DNA of 63,944 bases from DASRPD01 sp035646535 (GTDB taxonomy: Bacteria > Actinomycetota > Acidimicrobiia > IMCC26256 > JANYLB01): positions 1 to 63,944 of the forward strand of contig DASRPD010000076.1 in NCBI GenBank assembly GCA_035646535.1, given 5' to 3'. The notes beneath the pieces are model-generated. The model was given only the letters and a program-made list of their open reading frames with translations, did no database searches and had not been told where the DNA came from. The stretch's first letter is position 1, and each line of letters begins with the position of its first letter. Position numbers and translations under genes: made by a program. This document shows positions 36,443-45,120 of the stretch, piece by piece.

Positions 36443-37762
36443 ATGAGATTCCCGGCGGGCGTTGATTTCACGGGCCTTGGACCACCGGTCGTCGTGGCGT
36501 GCTCCGGCGGGAGTGACTCCCTCGCCCTGCTCGCCCTCGCGGTCGAGGCGGGTCTCCGGCCGGTCGCGGTCCACGTCGATCACGGTCTGCGACCGGGTGG
36601 ACGCGACGAGGCAGATCGCGTGGCGAGCGCGTGCGAGCGCGTCGGCGCACGATTCGACTCCCGGTCGGTCACGGTGGAGCCCGGCTCCAACCTCGAGGCC
36701 CGGGCGCGCCGAGCGCGCTACGCGGTGCTCGAACGCGCCCGGCTGGCGCACAGGGCCGGCGCGGTGCTGGTCGGTCACACCAAGGACGATCAGGCCGAAA
36801 CGATGCTGCTCCAGCTCTTGCGCGGCGCGGGGTCGTCCGGGCTGGGAGCGATGCGCCCCCGCCGCGGGTCGATGGTCCGGCCGTTGCTGGGTGTGCGCCG
36901 TTCGGACCTGAGCGCAGTGTGTCGGATCCGCGGGCTCGTACCCCTGGACGACCCGATGAATCGTGACTCGGCCTACCGCCGCGTGCTCTTGCGGCGGGAA
37001 GTCCTGCCGCAGCTGGTGCGCAGCGCGCGCCGGGATCTTGTTCCGGTGTTGGCTCGCCAGGCCGAGCTGCTTCGCGACGAATCCGACTACCTCGACGACA
37101 TCGCGCGCGCCGCGCTCGATGCCGCGCGAGCTACGCCCGAGCCCGGCGCCCCCGAGCTGAATGCTCCCCGGGCGCGCGTCATCGCTGAGCTCGAATCGGT
37201 CGTCGCGCGGCGCGTCGTGCGGGTCTGGCTCGGCGCCCCCCCGCCGTCGGCCGACGAGGTCGAGCGCGTCCTGGCGGTCGCCGCGGGTACGGCCCGCGCC
37301 GCCGAGCTGACCGGGGCGCGCCGCGTCGAGCGCCACGGGGGGCGCCTGTACCTCCGTGTCGTCGCCGGGAGCCTCGGAGCGGCTTCGCGGGTGTGTTTCA
37401 TGGAGCTTCCGGGCTCGGTCGAAGCGTGGGGGTGGCGATTCGAGAGCTGGGTCGAACGCGAGGTTCCGGTTCGCTGGCCGGACGGGCGCTGGACCTGCGT
37501 CCTGGACGCGACGGCCGCCGGCGATCGTGTCCGCCTCGTGTGGGGCGACTCCGGCTCGGTCGTCGCCCACGCGGACGGATCCGAGCTGTGGAGGGTCGGC
37601 TACCGTGTCGGAGCCGCGGCTCGGGTTCGTCCGACGACGCGGCGTTTTCTCTGGCTCACCGCCGACCAGACCGACCAGAGTGCCGGAGCCGCAACGGCCG
37701 GGGGAGCGCAGCTTTCCGAAGTACGGGCGGCGCGAAGCCTTGTCACGGGAGCATCGGCGTGA
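36443..37762 (+). CDS. tilS: tRNA(Ile)-lysidine synthetase
   Basis: A 439-residue PP-loop ATPase: SGGSDS at residues 21-26, HVDHGLR, and VGHTKDDQAET. The N-terminal domain (to about 230) is followed by TilS-type middle and C-terminal domains. It converts C34 of tRNA-Ile(CAU) to lysidine so that it reads AUA. Its stop overlaps hpt (GTGA). Confidence 0.93.
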   Translation: MRFPAGVDFTGLGPPVVVACSGGSDSLALLALAVEAGLRPVAVHVDHGLRPGGRDEADRVASACERVGARFDSRSVTVEPGSNLEARARRARYAVLERARLAHRAGAVLVGHTKDDQAETMLLQLLRGAGSSGLGAMRPRRGSMVRPLLGVRRSDLSAVCRIRGLVPLDDPMNRDSAYRRVLLRREVLPQLVRSARRDLVPVLARQAELLRDESDYLDDIARAALDAARATPEPGAPELNAPRARVIAELESVVARRVVRVWLGAPPPSADEVERVLAVAAGTARAAELTGARRVERHGGRLYLRVVAGSLGAASRVCFMELPGSVEAWGWRFESWVEREVPVRWPDGRWTCVLDATAAGDRVRLVWGDSGSVVAHADGSELWRVGYRVGAAARVRPTTRRFLWLTADQTDQSAGAATAGGAQLSEVRAARSLVTGASA

Positions 37763-38292
37763 ACGATTCCGCAATCGGTCGGATCGTCGTCACCGAGGAC
37801 CAATTGCAAGAACGCGTCGCCGAGCTCGGCCAGGAGATCACGGCCGACTACGCGGGCCGGCCGCCGCTGCTCGTCGGCGTCCTCAAGGGCGCCTGCATGT
37901 TCATGAGCGATCTCTCGCGGGCGATCGAGCTGCCCGTCGAGTTCGACTTCATGGCCGTCTCGTCCTACGGGTCGGCGACGCGATCGAGCGGCGTCGTCCG
38001 GATCCTGAAGGACCTCGACATCGACCTCACGGGTCGCCACGTGCTGATCGTCGAAGACATTGTCGACTCCGGGCTCACGCTCGCCTATCTCCGCAAGAAC
38101 CTCGCCGCGCGGTACCCGGCATCGCTCGAGGTGTGCGCCCTCCTCCTCAAGGAAGGGCTCCAGCGCACCGACCCGGACCTGCGCTACGTGGGCTTCACCG
38201 TGCCCCCGGCATTCGTGATCGGCTACGGACTCGACGTCGCCGAGCGGTACCGGAACCTTCCGTATATCGCCGAGTACTTCGGTGATCACTGA
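37759..38292 (+). CDS. hpt: Hypoxanthine phosphoribosyltransferase
   Basis: A 177-residue enzyme: VGVLKGACMFMSDL, the PRPP motif VEDIVDSGLTL (catalytic Asp), and C-terminal FVIGYGLDVAERYRNLPYI. It salvages hypoxanthine or guanine. The tilS-hpt pair is conserved; ftsH, which normally follows, is missing here. Confidence 0.95.
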   Translation: MNDSAIGRIVVTEDQLQERVAELGQEITADYAGRPPLLVGVLKGACMFMSDLSRAIELPVEFDFMAVSSYGSATRSSGVVRILKDLDIDLTGRHVLIVEDIVDSGLTLAYLRKNLAARYPASLEVCALLLKEGLQRTDPDLRYVGFTVPPAFVIGYGLDVAERYRNLPYIAEYFGDH

Positions 38293-38304
38293 CCAGTACC
38301 CTTG

Positions 38305-38391
38305 GTGGCCTTGAAGCACCTCCGGGGCGCCGCTGTCGCCGTCATCGCCGTCGCTTTCATCGTCGTCGCGGCGCGCTCGAGGAGCTCATGA
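38305..38391 (+). CDS. Possible 28-residue membrane peptide in the place of ftsH
   Basis: A GTG (or TTG at 38311) frame encoding a basic start, one hydrophobic helix (AAVAVIAVAFIVVAA) and RSRSS, with its TGA overlapping the folE ATG (ATGA). It looks like the N-terminal membrane helix of FtsH without the rest. TACCCT at 38296-38301 could be a -10 box. It may be a real micropeptide, a remnant or chance. Confidence 0.35.
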   Translation: MALKHLRGAAVAVIAVAFIVVAARSRSS

Positions 38392-38984
38392 GCGATATGG
38401 ACGGGTCGGTCGATCGCCCGCGGATCGTGGCCGCAGTGCGCGAGATCCTCATCGCGATCGGCGAGGACCCTGACCGCGACGGGCTCGCGCGCACCCCCGA
38501 TCGAATCGCGGACATGTACGCGGAGATCTTCAGTGGCCTGCACGAGGAACCGGCGCAACATCTCAACGTGACCTTCGAGGAAGACCACGACGAGATGGTC
38601 ATGATTCGTGACATACCGCTCTACTCGATGTGCGAGCACCACCTCGTCGCCTTCCACGGTCGAGCGCATGTCGCGTACGTCCCGGGCGACGACGGCCGCA
38701 TCACCGGCCTCTCCAAGATCGCCCGTCTCGTCGACGGCTACGCCAAACGTCCTCAGGTCCAGGAACGCCTCACCACCCAGATCGCCGACGCACTCGTGAC
38801 GGAGCTCGCACCGGACGGCGCCTTCGTGGTCATCGAAGCGGAGCACCTGTGCATGTCGATGCGCGGGATCAAGAAGCCCGGTTCGCTGACCATCACCTCG
38901 GCGGTGCGCGGCATCTTCAAGGACAACCCGGCAACCCGGGCCGAGGCGATGAGCTTCCTCGGGCCGCTGGGAATCCGCCGATGA
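38388..38984 (+). CDS. folE: GTP cyclohydrolase I
   Basis: A 198-residue enzyme. Zinc ligands are in SMCEHHLVAFHG and EAEHLCMSMRG; VAYVPGDDGRITGLSKIARLVD and GSLTITSAVRG are family signatures. It makes dihydroneopterin triphosphate, the first step of folate synthesis. The ATG overlaps the preceding small frame. Confidence 0.96.
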   Translation: MSDMDGSVDRPRIVAAVREILIAIGEDPDRDGLARTPDRIADMYAEIFSGLHEEPAQHLNVTFEEDHDEMVMIRDIPLYSMCEHHLVAFHGRAHVAYVPGDDGRITGLSKIARLVDGYAKRPQVQERLTTQIADALVTELAPDGAFVVIEAEHLCMSMRGIKKPGSLTITSAVRGIFKDNPATRAEAMSFLGPLGIRR

Positions 38985-39022
38985 TGAGCACCTGACCATC
39001 CCTGCGGCCGGCCCCGGGCCGG

Positions 39023-39028
39023 TACTCT
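39023..39028 (+). promoter_or_regulatory. Candidate -10 box for folP
   Basis: TACTCT, 8 bases before the GTG at 39037; no ribosome site. Confidence 0.45.
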
Positions 39029-39036
39029 GTGCCCCC

Positions 39037-39888
39037 GTGTTCACCTGGACCGCACTCCTCGATGTCGGCCGGTGCACCGGCCGGGCGCCGGTCATGGGGA
39101 TCGTCAACGTCACGCCGGACTCCTTCTCCGACGGTGGCCGCTACCTCGACCCGGGCCGAGCTGTCGACCACGCGGTCCGCCTCGCCGACGCGGGCGCGAT
39201 CGTGCTCGACGTGGGCGGCGAGTCCACTCGCCCGGGCGCGGAGCCGGTGAGCGCAGCGGTCGAGATCGACCGCGTCGTGCCCGTGATCCGCCGCCTCGCC
39301 TCGCGGGTCGAACCCCCCGTAGCGATCAGTGTGGATACGACGAAGGCCGAGGTCGCCGCGGCGGCGCTCGCCGCGGGCGCCACGATCGTCAACGATGTGT
39401 CAGCCGGCCGGTTCGATCCGCCGATCCTGGATGTGACCGCCCGGGCCGGCGCCGGATACGTCGCCATGCACATGCAGGGCGAGCCGGCGACGATGCAGGT
39501 CGACCCTCGCTACGCCGACGTGGTGGCCGAGGTCGGAGCGTGCTTGACCGAGCGTGTCGCCGCCGCGACGGCAGCGGGCGTCGCTCCGGGGGCGGTCATG
39601 GTCGATCCGGGCATCGGATTCGGTAAGCGGTTGGAGCACAACCTGGCTTTGCTCGCGGCCCTGCCCGCTCTCGCGGAGCGCGTCCAGGCACCGGTGCTCG
39701 TCGGAACGTCACGCAAGAGCTTCATCAGCGCGGTTCTGGGCGGCGAAGGCCGGGCTGTCCGGGAAGACGGAACGCTCGCGACCGTCGTGTGGGCGCTCGA
39801 TCATGGTGCCGCGCTCGTCCGAGTCCACGATGTCGCGGCGGCGGCGGCCGCTGCCGCCGTGGTCGCGGCCACCGAGGAGGCGGCGTGA
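39037..39888 (+). CDS. folP: Dihydropteroate synthase
   Basis: A 283-residue TIM barrel: MGIVNVTPDSFSDGG, DVGGESTRPGAEPV, SVDTTKAEV, VMVDPGIGFGKRLEHNLALL and VGTSRKSFI are all present. It joins the pterin to p-aminobenzoate. An Ala run ends the protein. The stop overlaps the next GTG. The start is set by a likely leaderless promoter, implying that folP can be transcribed apart from folE. Confidence 0.96.
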   Translation: MFTWTALLDVGRCTGRAPVMGIVNVTPDSFSDGGRYLDPGRAVDHAVRLADAGAIVLDVGGESTRPGAEPVSAAVEIDRVVPVIRRLASRVEPPVAISVDTTKAEVAAAALAAGATIVNDVSAGRFDPPILDVTARAGAGYVAMHMQGEPATMQVDPRYADVVAEVGACLTERVAAATAAGVAPGAVMVDPGIGFGKRLEHNLALLAALPALAERVQAPVLVGTSRKSFISAVLGGEGRAVREDGTLATVVWALDHGAALVRVHDVAAAAAAAAVVAATEEAA

Positions 39889-40406
39889 GGGGCCGGTGGG
39901 CACAGGGGCTCGAACCCCGTTTCTTCAGCTGGGTCATCAAGGATCGGCTGGCCGGCTCGGAGCGACCCGGTGGCTCCGCCCGCAACCACCGCAAGGTGCG
40001 CCGCCAAGAGGAGCTGATCTGGCTGCGCCAGCACAGCTTCACCCACGTGATCTCGCTCCTGGATTCCCCCCACAACCTCCACGCGTACGACGAAGCCGAG
40101 ATCGAGTACCTGCACGTACCGTTGGGTCGCAACGACGAGAGGGTGGCTCGACTCGGTGCGATCTACTCGACGATCGCGAGGTTCCTGGACGATCCGAGCG
40201 AACGACTGCTCGTTCACCACGAGGAGTTCGGCGACCGGATCATCGGGGTGTTCGCCGGCTACCTCATCTACTCGGGGCTCATTCGTGAAGGCCCGCACGC
40301 GATCCAGGCACTCGAGAATCAGACCGGTCGGCAGATGGGCAGAGTCGGTCGAGAGATCGTCGCGACCACACTCGACGAGGGTCTCGCACGCGTACGTGCC
40401 GAGTAG
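39885..40406 (+). CDS. Degenerate dual-specificity-phosphatase-like protein
   Basis: A 173-residue protein whose fold outline fits a cysteine-dependent dual-specificity phosphatase (…HVISLLDS…IEYLHVPLG…). The P-loop HCxxGxxR, however, reads HHEEFGDR: the catalytic cysteine is His and the glycine is Phe, while Arg is kept. It should be catalytically dead as a phosphatase. It lies between folP and folB with a GTGA overlap, so it is translated with the folate enzymes. A binding or regulatory role is possible; a different chemistry cannot be excluded. Confidence 0.6.
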   Translation: MRGRWAQGLEPRFFSWVIKDRLAGSERPGGSARNHRKVRRQEELIWLRQHSFTHVISLLDSPHNLHAYDEAEIEYLHVPLGRNDERVARLGAIYSTIARFLDDPSERLLVHHEEFGDRIIGVFAGYLIYSGLIREGPHAIQALENQTGRQMGRVGREIVATTLDEGLARVRAE

Positions 40407-40425
40407 CCGAGAGCCCCGCGAGCGC

Positions 40426-40794
40426 GTGTCGGTTGATCGGATCTTCATCTCCGGCCTGCGCGAGCTCGGTGTGCACGGCGTGCTCCCTGAGGAACAGGTT
40501 CGACCGCAGCCGTTCGAGATCGACGTGGACCTCGAAGTCGACCTGGCCGCCGCGGGCGCGAGCGACAAGCTCGATGACACGGTCGACTACGGCACGGTGG
40601 CGGAGGCAGTGAGCCGAGTCGTCACGTCGGAGCACTACCGGCTGCTCGAGCGGCTCGCGACGCGCATCGCCGAGGTCTGCTGTTCCAATCCTCGGGTGCT
40701 CGGCGTCTCCGTGACGGTGAAGAAGCTTCACGCGCCCGTCCACGCGTTGCACGATCACGTCGCCGTTCGGATCGAGCGTCGGGCAGAGCGGTAG
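40426..40794 (+). CDS. folB: Dihydroneopterin aldolase
   Basis: A 122-residue protein: DRIFISGLRELGVHGVLPEEQ (with catalytic Glu), DTVDYGTV, RLLERLATRIAE, VTVKKLHAPV (catalytic Lys). It splits dihydroneopterin to the hydroxymethyl pterin used by FolK. A GTG at 40396 in frame is an alternative start. Confidence 0.93.
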   Translation: MSVDRIFISGLRELGVHGVLPEEQVRPQPFEIDVDLEVDLAAAGASDKLDDTVDYGTVAEAVSRVVTSEHYRLLERLATRIAEVCCSNPRVLGVSVTVKKLHAPVHALHDHVAVRIERRAER

Positions 40795-40798
40795 GACC

Positions 40799-41278
40799 GT
40801 GCGCCGCGCCTTCCTGGGTCTCGGCGCCAACCTCGGGGACCGGGCCATGGCCCTCCAACGGGCCGTGGATTCCATTGCGGCGGCGGGGGTCCGGGTCGTG
40901 GCGGTGTCGCCGGTGTATGAAACCGACCCCGTTGGCGGCCCCGAACAGCCGGACTACCTCAACGCCGTGGTCGAGGTCGATACCGACCGGCCGGCTCGTG
41001 AGCTGCTTCGGCTCGGCCAGCAGCTCGAAGAGGACGCGCGACGGACCAGACGGCAACGCTGGGGGCCGCGCACGCTGGATGTCGACGTGCTGCTCGTCGG
41101 CGACGAGGTCGTCGACGAGCCCGACCTCACGGTTCCCCATCCGCGGATGTGGGACCGCCAGTTCGTCCTGGTACCGCTGGCGGACCTTGCGCCGGAGCTG
41201 ACCGCCGGCCACCAGCTCGCCGGGCGCCGTGACGGGGTCCGCGCCACCGAAGTAACGTTGGCCCTTCCTCAGCAGTAG
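40799..41278 (+). CDS. folK: Hydroxymethyl-dihydropterin pyrophosphokinase
   Basis: A 159-residue enzyme: FLGLGANLGDR, VSPVYETDPVGG, RQRWGPRTLDVDVLLVGDE (two catalytic Asp) and VPHPRMWDRQFVLVPLADLAP. The GTG is 4 bases after folB. It supplies the substrate of FolP. Confidence 0.95.
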   Translation: MRRAFLGLGANLGDRAMALQRAVDSIAAAGVRVVAVSPVYETDPVGGPEQPDYLNAVVEVDTDRPARELLRLGQQLEEDARRTRRQRWGPRTLDVDVLLVGDEVVDEPDLTVPHPRMWDRQFVLVPLADLAPELTAGHQLAGRRDGVRATEVTLALPQQ

Positions 41279-41316
41279 CGCCGTCTGGACCCGCCGTGGC
41301 CGGAACGGGAGGACCC

Positions 41317-42147
41317 ATGCAGCTCGATGACCCCAACGCAGCTCGAACCTTCGCGCTGGTCGGACCCGGCCGCGCCGGAGGCGCGGTCGCCCGGGCGCTG
41401 ATCGCCGCGGGATGGCACGCCTCGGCGGTAGCGGGTCGTGAGATGTCGGCTGGGTCGACGCGGCGAATGGCCGCAGACTTGAGCGCTGAGGCGTGCCCGT
41501 CGGCCGAAGTCGGTCTCGGCGCAGATCTGATCGTGATCGCGACACCCGACGCCGCGATCGCCGAGGCCTCCGAGCTCGCGGTCGAGGCTCTCCCGCCGGG
41601 CTCGCTCCTCGTGCACCTCTCGGGGTCCCGCGGGCTGTCGGAGCTCGCGGCTGCGGCCGAACGGCGGCCCGACGTTCGCTACGGGGCGCTGCATCCGCTC
41701 GTCACGATCGCCGCGCCCGACGCCGACCTGCCGGCCGACGGATGGTGTGCCGTCGCCGGAGACCCGGACGTCTACCGGCTGGCCGCCACGCTTGGTCTCC
41801 AGGCATTTGCGATTGCCGACGACCAGCGTGGCCGCTACCACGCCACCGCGGCGGTCGCGGCGAACCACCTCGTCGCCCTCATGGGCCAGGTCGATCGCCT
41901 CGCCCGCTCGGTCGGTGTGCCATTCGAGGCGTTCGCGCCCGTGGCGCGCGCCGCGCTCGACAACTGCTTCGACCGGGGGCCCCGCGAAGCGCTGACCGGA
42001 CCCGTCGAGCGGGGCGACCACGCCACGGTCGAGCGGCATCTGCGGGACGTGCCCGAGCGCGAGCTCGTGGCCTACCGGGCGCTCGCTGCCGCGGCGCTCG
42101 ATCTCTGCGGACACGATGACCCCGAGCTGGCGGCCAGGCTCCGATGA
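41317..42147 (+). CDS. Rossmann-type DUF2520 protein
   Basis: A 276-residue protein: N-terminal NAD(P)-binding motif VGPGRAGGAVARAL and an LHPLVT segment, then an all-helical DUF2520 domain (about 150-270). It corresponds to Rv3603c, immediately upstream of panC, and the family is often suggested to supply ketopantoate-reductase-like activity, though unproven. GGGAGG 5 bases upstream supports this ATG over the GTG at 41296. It overlaps panC by 4 bases. Confidence 0.8.
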   Translation: MQLDDPNAARTFALVGPGRAGGAVARALIAAGWHASAVAGREMSAGSTRRMAADLSAEACPSAEVGLGADLIVIATPDAAIAEASELAVEALPPGSLLVHLSGSRGLSELAAAAERRPDVRYGALHPLVTIAAPDADLPADGWCAVAGDPDVYRLAATLGLQAFAIADDQRGRYHATAAVAANHLVALMGQVDRLARSVGVPFEAFAPVARAALDNCFDRGPREALTGPVERGDHATVERHLRDVPERELVAYRALAAAALDLCGHDDPELAARLR

Positions 42148-43076
42148 TCGTCGTGGACACGGTCGACGAGCTCCGACAGCTCAGCGATGACGCTCGCCGG
42201 GCCGGCCGCACGGTGGGGTTGGTGCCGACCATGGGGTGTTTCCACGCGGGCCACGAGTCGTTGATGCATGTCGCGCGCACCGAATGTGACCTTCTGGTCA
42301 CGACGATCTTCGTGAACCCGTTGCAATTCGGTGCCGACGAGGACCTCGACGCTTACCCGCGTCATGTCGAGCGGGACGCGGGCCGCGCGGCGGCTGCGGG
42401 TGTCGACGTGCTCTTCGTGCCGAGCACCGACGAGATGTACCCCGGCGGCGTCCGGACCACGGTGCACGTCGCCGGACTTGCCGAGGGCCTCTGCGGCGCG
42501 GCCCGTCCCGCCCATTTCGATGGCGTCACCACCGTGGTGGCGAAGCTGTTCGGCATCGTCGGTCCGTGCCGGGCGTACTTCGGTCGCAAGGACTTCCAAC
42601 AGGTGCAGGTGGTACGCCAGATGGCACGCGACCTGAACCATCCGGTCGAGGTCGTGGGTTGTCCCCTCGTGCGCGAGCTCGACGGCCTGGCCATGTCCAG
42701 CCGCAACGCGTATCTCACCGAGGAGGAGCGTGCCTCGGCGACCGTCCTCTCCAAGGCCGTGTTCTGGACGTCGGAGACCGTGGTGCGAGGCGAACGTGAC
42801 GCGGTGGCCGTGGCCGAGGCCGCCCGGCAGGTCATGAGGCTCGAGCCCGGGGTCGTGTTGGAGTATGTCGAAGTGCGTCGCGCGCACGATCTGGCTCCGA
42901 TCGCCCAGCTCGACGGTGACGTCGTCGTCGCCGTGGCCGCTCGAGTTGGGCGTGCCCGCCTCATCGACAACTGTTCGCTGGCAATCACCGGCGACGACGT
43001 GCTCGTCGACCTGGGAGTCGTTGCGCATCGTCCGAACCGTCAGCCTTTCCAAGGAGATATCGCATGCAGCGCGTGA
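42144..43076 (+). CDS. panC: Pantothenate synthetase
   Basis: A 310-residue enzyme: VPTMGCFHAGHESLM (HIGH-like; Cys replaces the usual Ala), FVNPLQFG, YFGRKDFQQVQVVRQMARDL, RELDGLAMSSRNAYL. It condenses pantoate and beta-alanine. It overlaps panD by 13 bases. Confidence 0.96.
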   Translation: MIVVDTVDELRQLSDDARRAGRTVGLVPTMGCFHAGHESLMHVARTECDLLVTTIFVNPLQFGADEDLDAYPRHVERDAGRAAAAGVDVLFVPSTDEMYPGGVRTTVHVAGLAEGLCGAARPAHFDGVTTVVAKLFGIVGPCRAYFGRKDFQQVQVVRQMARDLNHPVEVVGCPLVRELDGLAMSSRNAYLTEEERASATVLSKAVFWTSETVVRGERDAVAVAEAARQVMRLEPGVVLEYVEVRRAHDLAPIAQLDGDVVVAVAARVGRARLIDNCSLAITGDDVLVDLGVVAHRPNRQPFQGDIACSA

Positions 43077-43453
43077 TGATGAAGTCGAAGATCCATCGGG
43101 CGACCGTGACTGGTGCCGACCTCGACTACGTCGGTTCCATCACCATCGACGCCGCCCTGATGGAGCTCGCCGATCTCCGCGAGCACGAACAGGTCCATGT
43201 GCTCGACATCGACAACGGCGCACGGTTCGAGACCTATGTGATCATGGGCGAGTCCGGTGACATCGTGCTCAACGGGGCCGCCGCACGCCTCGTGCACACG
43301 GGCGATCGCGTGATCGTCATCTCCTACGCCCAGTATGAAGAGGCCGAGCTGGAGACCTACGCCCCCCGAGTCGTGCACGTCGACTCCCGTAACCAACCGA
43401 TGGACGCGCCGACTGTCGCGCTCGATCGGGAGCTGCACGGCTTGCGTCCGTGA
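43064..43453 (+). CDS. panD: Aspartate 1-decarboxylase
   Basis: A 129-residue pyruvoyl enzyme. Self-cleavage site Gly-Ser in DYVGSITID; Tyr in FETYVIMG; NGAAARLVHTGDRVIVISYA. It makes beta-alanine for PanC. Ribosome site AAGGAGAT inside panC. Confidence 0.96.
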   Translation: MQRVMMKSKIHRATVTGADLDYVGSITIDAALMELADLREHEQVHVLDIDNGARFETYVIMGESGDIVLNGAAARLVHTGDRVIVISYAQYEEAELETYAPRVVHVDSRNQPMDAPTVALDRELHGLRP

Positions 43454-43476
43454 GCGAGCTCGCGATCGTGGGCACG

Positions 43477-43482
43477 TAAGCT
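43477..43482 (+). promoter_or_regulatory. Candidate -10 box for nadB
   Basis: TAAGCT, 6 bases before the ATG at 43489; no ribosome site. Confidence 0.5.
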
Positions 43483-43488
43483 CGTTCC

Positions 43489-45120
43489 ATGTATGACGTC
43501 GTCGTGCTCGGCTCCGGCGTAGCTGGTCTGGCTGCGGCGATTCGCGCGGGCACAGCCGGCCTCTCCGTTCTCGTTCTGACCAAGGCGGGCCTGACCAGCT
43601 CGACGACCCGCTACGCGCAGGGCGGCGTGGCGGCCGCGCTCACCGAAGCCGACTCCCCCGAGCTGCACTTCTCGGACACACTCGCCGCCGGTGCCGACCT
43701 GTGTGATGCCGACGCCGTGCGGGTGCTCGTCACCGAAGGGCCCGCCCGCATCCGCGAGCTGGTCGCCCTCGGGGCGGAGTTCGATCGCACCGGCGACGGT
43801 GCCGCGGCCTCGTTCGCGCTCGCGCGTGAGGGAGGCCACTCGGTGGCGCGGGTCGCGCACGCGGGAGGCGATGCCACCGGGGCCGAGATCGAGCGGGCGC
43901 TCGTCGCGGCCGTCGCCGAGCTTGCCGGCGTCGAGGTCCGAGAGCGCTGGTTCAGCGCGGAGCTCGTCATCGACGGCGACCGTTGTGCCGGCGTGAGCGC
44001 GATCGGCCCGAGTGGCGCCACCGAGGTGATCGCGGCCCGCCACACGATTCTCGCCACCGGAGGTGCCGGCCAGATGTTCGCCGTGACGACCAATCCGGCG
44101 GTGTCGACGGGCGACGGGATTGCGATGGCGGCACGCGTGGGCGCCGCGATCGCCGATGTCGAATTCGTGCAGTTCCACCCGACCGCGTTGCACCATCCAG
44201 AGAGCCCACGGCCGTTGCTCTCCGAGGCGCTCCGAGGTGAGGGTGCGGTCCTGCGCGATCACAACGGCCACGCGTTCATGGCCGACGAGCACCCGCTGGG
44301 TGACCTCGCGCCGCGAGACGTGGTGGCGCGGGCTGTCACCGTCCGGCTCCTCGAGGCCGGAGTCGGCCATCTCTGGCTCGACGCGACGAGCATCGATGAC
44401 TTCCCGAGCCGGTTCCCGACGATTTGGGCCACCACCGGCGGCGTCGGCCTCGATCCCACGCGTGATTGGCTCCCGGTCGCGCCGGCGGCCCATTACGCGT
44501 GCGGCGGCGTGGCCACGGATCTCGACGGCGCGACGACGGTTCCCGGGCTGTGGGCCTGTGGCGAGGTCGCGTGCTCCGGTGTGCACGGCGCCAATCGGCT
44601 GGCTTCCAACTCCTTGCTCGACGGACTGGTCTTCGCACCTCGTGTCGTCGACGCCATCGAACGGGGCCAGGTCGGCCCGGGTGAATCGGGCGTGCTGCGG
44701 GGCATGCTCGCCGGCGGGTGGCGCGGAGCCGCGCCGTTGGAGGCCACAGGCCCGGAGCACACGCCTGGCCCACGAGCGCGCGCCGCCGGCGGACCCGATG
44801 GTGCGGAGCTGACGCCTTCAATCGTGCAGCACACGATGACCGCGGACGCGGGCGTGCTGCGCGATGCCGCCAGTCTCGACCACGCGGCGATGGTGCTGGC
44901 CGGACCCGTACCCAACCGGACGATCGGGGAGCGGGAGCTGGCCAACCTCACGATGGTGGCACGCATGGTCGTGAGCGCGGCTCGGGCCCGGGAGGAGACA
45001 CGCGGCACCCACTCCCGTCTGGATTTCCCGGATCCGTCGGCGCAGTTCCTCGGTCGCTTCGTGGTCGGAAGAGCCCGCGGACCTGAGCTCGTGATGCTGC
45101 CGCGTGAGGTACCCGCGTGA
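43489..45120 (+). CDS. nadB: L-aspartate oxidase
   Basis: A 543-residue FAD enzyme: VVLGSGVAGLAAAIRAG, TRYAQGGVAAAL, the catalytic region FVQFHPTAL and GEGAVLRDHNG, ACGEVACSGVHGANRLASNSLLDGLVF. It oxidises aspartate to iminoaspartate. nadA (quinolinate synthase) is not adjacent, unlike in mycobacteria. The stop overlaps nadC by 4 bases. Confidence 0.95.
   Translation: MYDVVVLGSGVAGLAAAIRAGTAGLSVLVLTKAGLTSSTTRYAQGGVAAALTEADSPELHFSDTLAAGADLCDADAVRVLVTEGPARIRELVALGAEFDRTGDGAAASFALAREGGHSVARVAHAGGDATGAEIERALVAAVAELAGVEVRERWFSAELVIDGDRCAGVSAIGPSGATEVIAARHTILATGGAGQMFAVTTNPAVSTGDGIAMAARVGAAIADVEFVQFHPTALHHPESPRPLLSEALRGEGAVLRDHNGHAFMADEHPLGDLAPRDVVARAVTVRLLEAGVGHLWLDATSIDDFPSRFPTIWATTGGVGLDPTRDWLPVAPAAHYACGGVATDLDGATTVPGLWACGEVACSGVHGANRLASNSLLDGLVFAPRVVDAIERGQVGPGESGVLRGMLAGGWRGAAPLEATGPEHTPGPRARAAGGPDGAELTPSIVQHTMTADAGVLRDAASLDHAAMVLAGPVPNRTIGERELANLTMVARMVVSAARAREETRGTHSRLDFPDPSAQFLGRFVVGRARGPELVMLPREVPA

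Noticed and set aside
40396..40425. Upstream GTG start for folB
   Set aside because: It is in frame but adds ten non-conserved residues overlapping the preceding gene; GTG 40426 fits the family start better, though the case is not closed.
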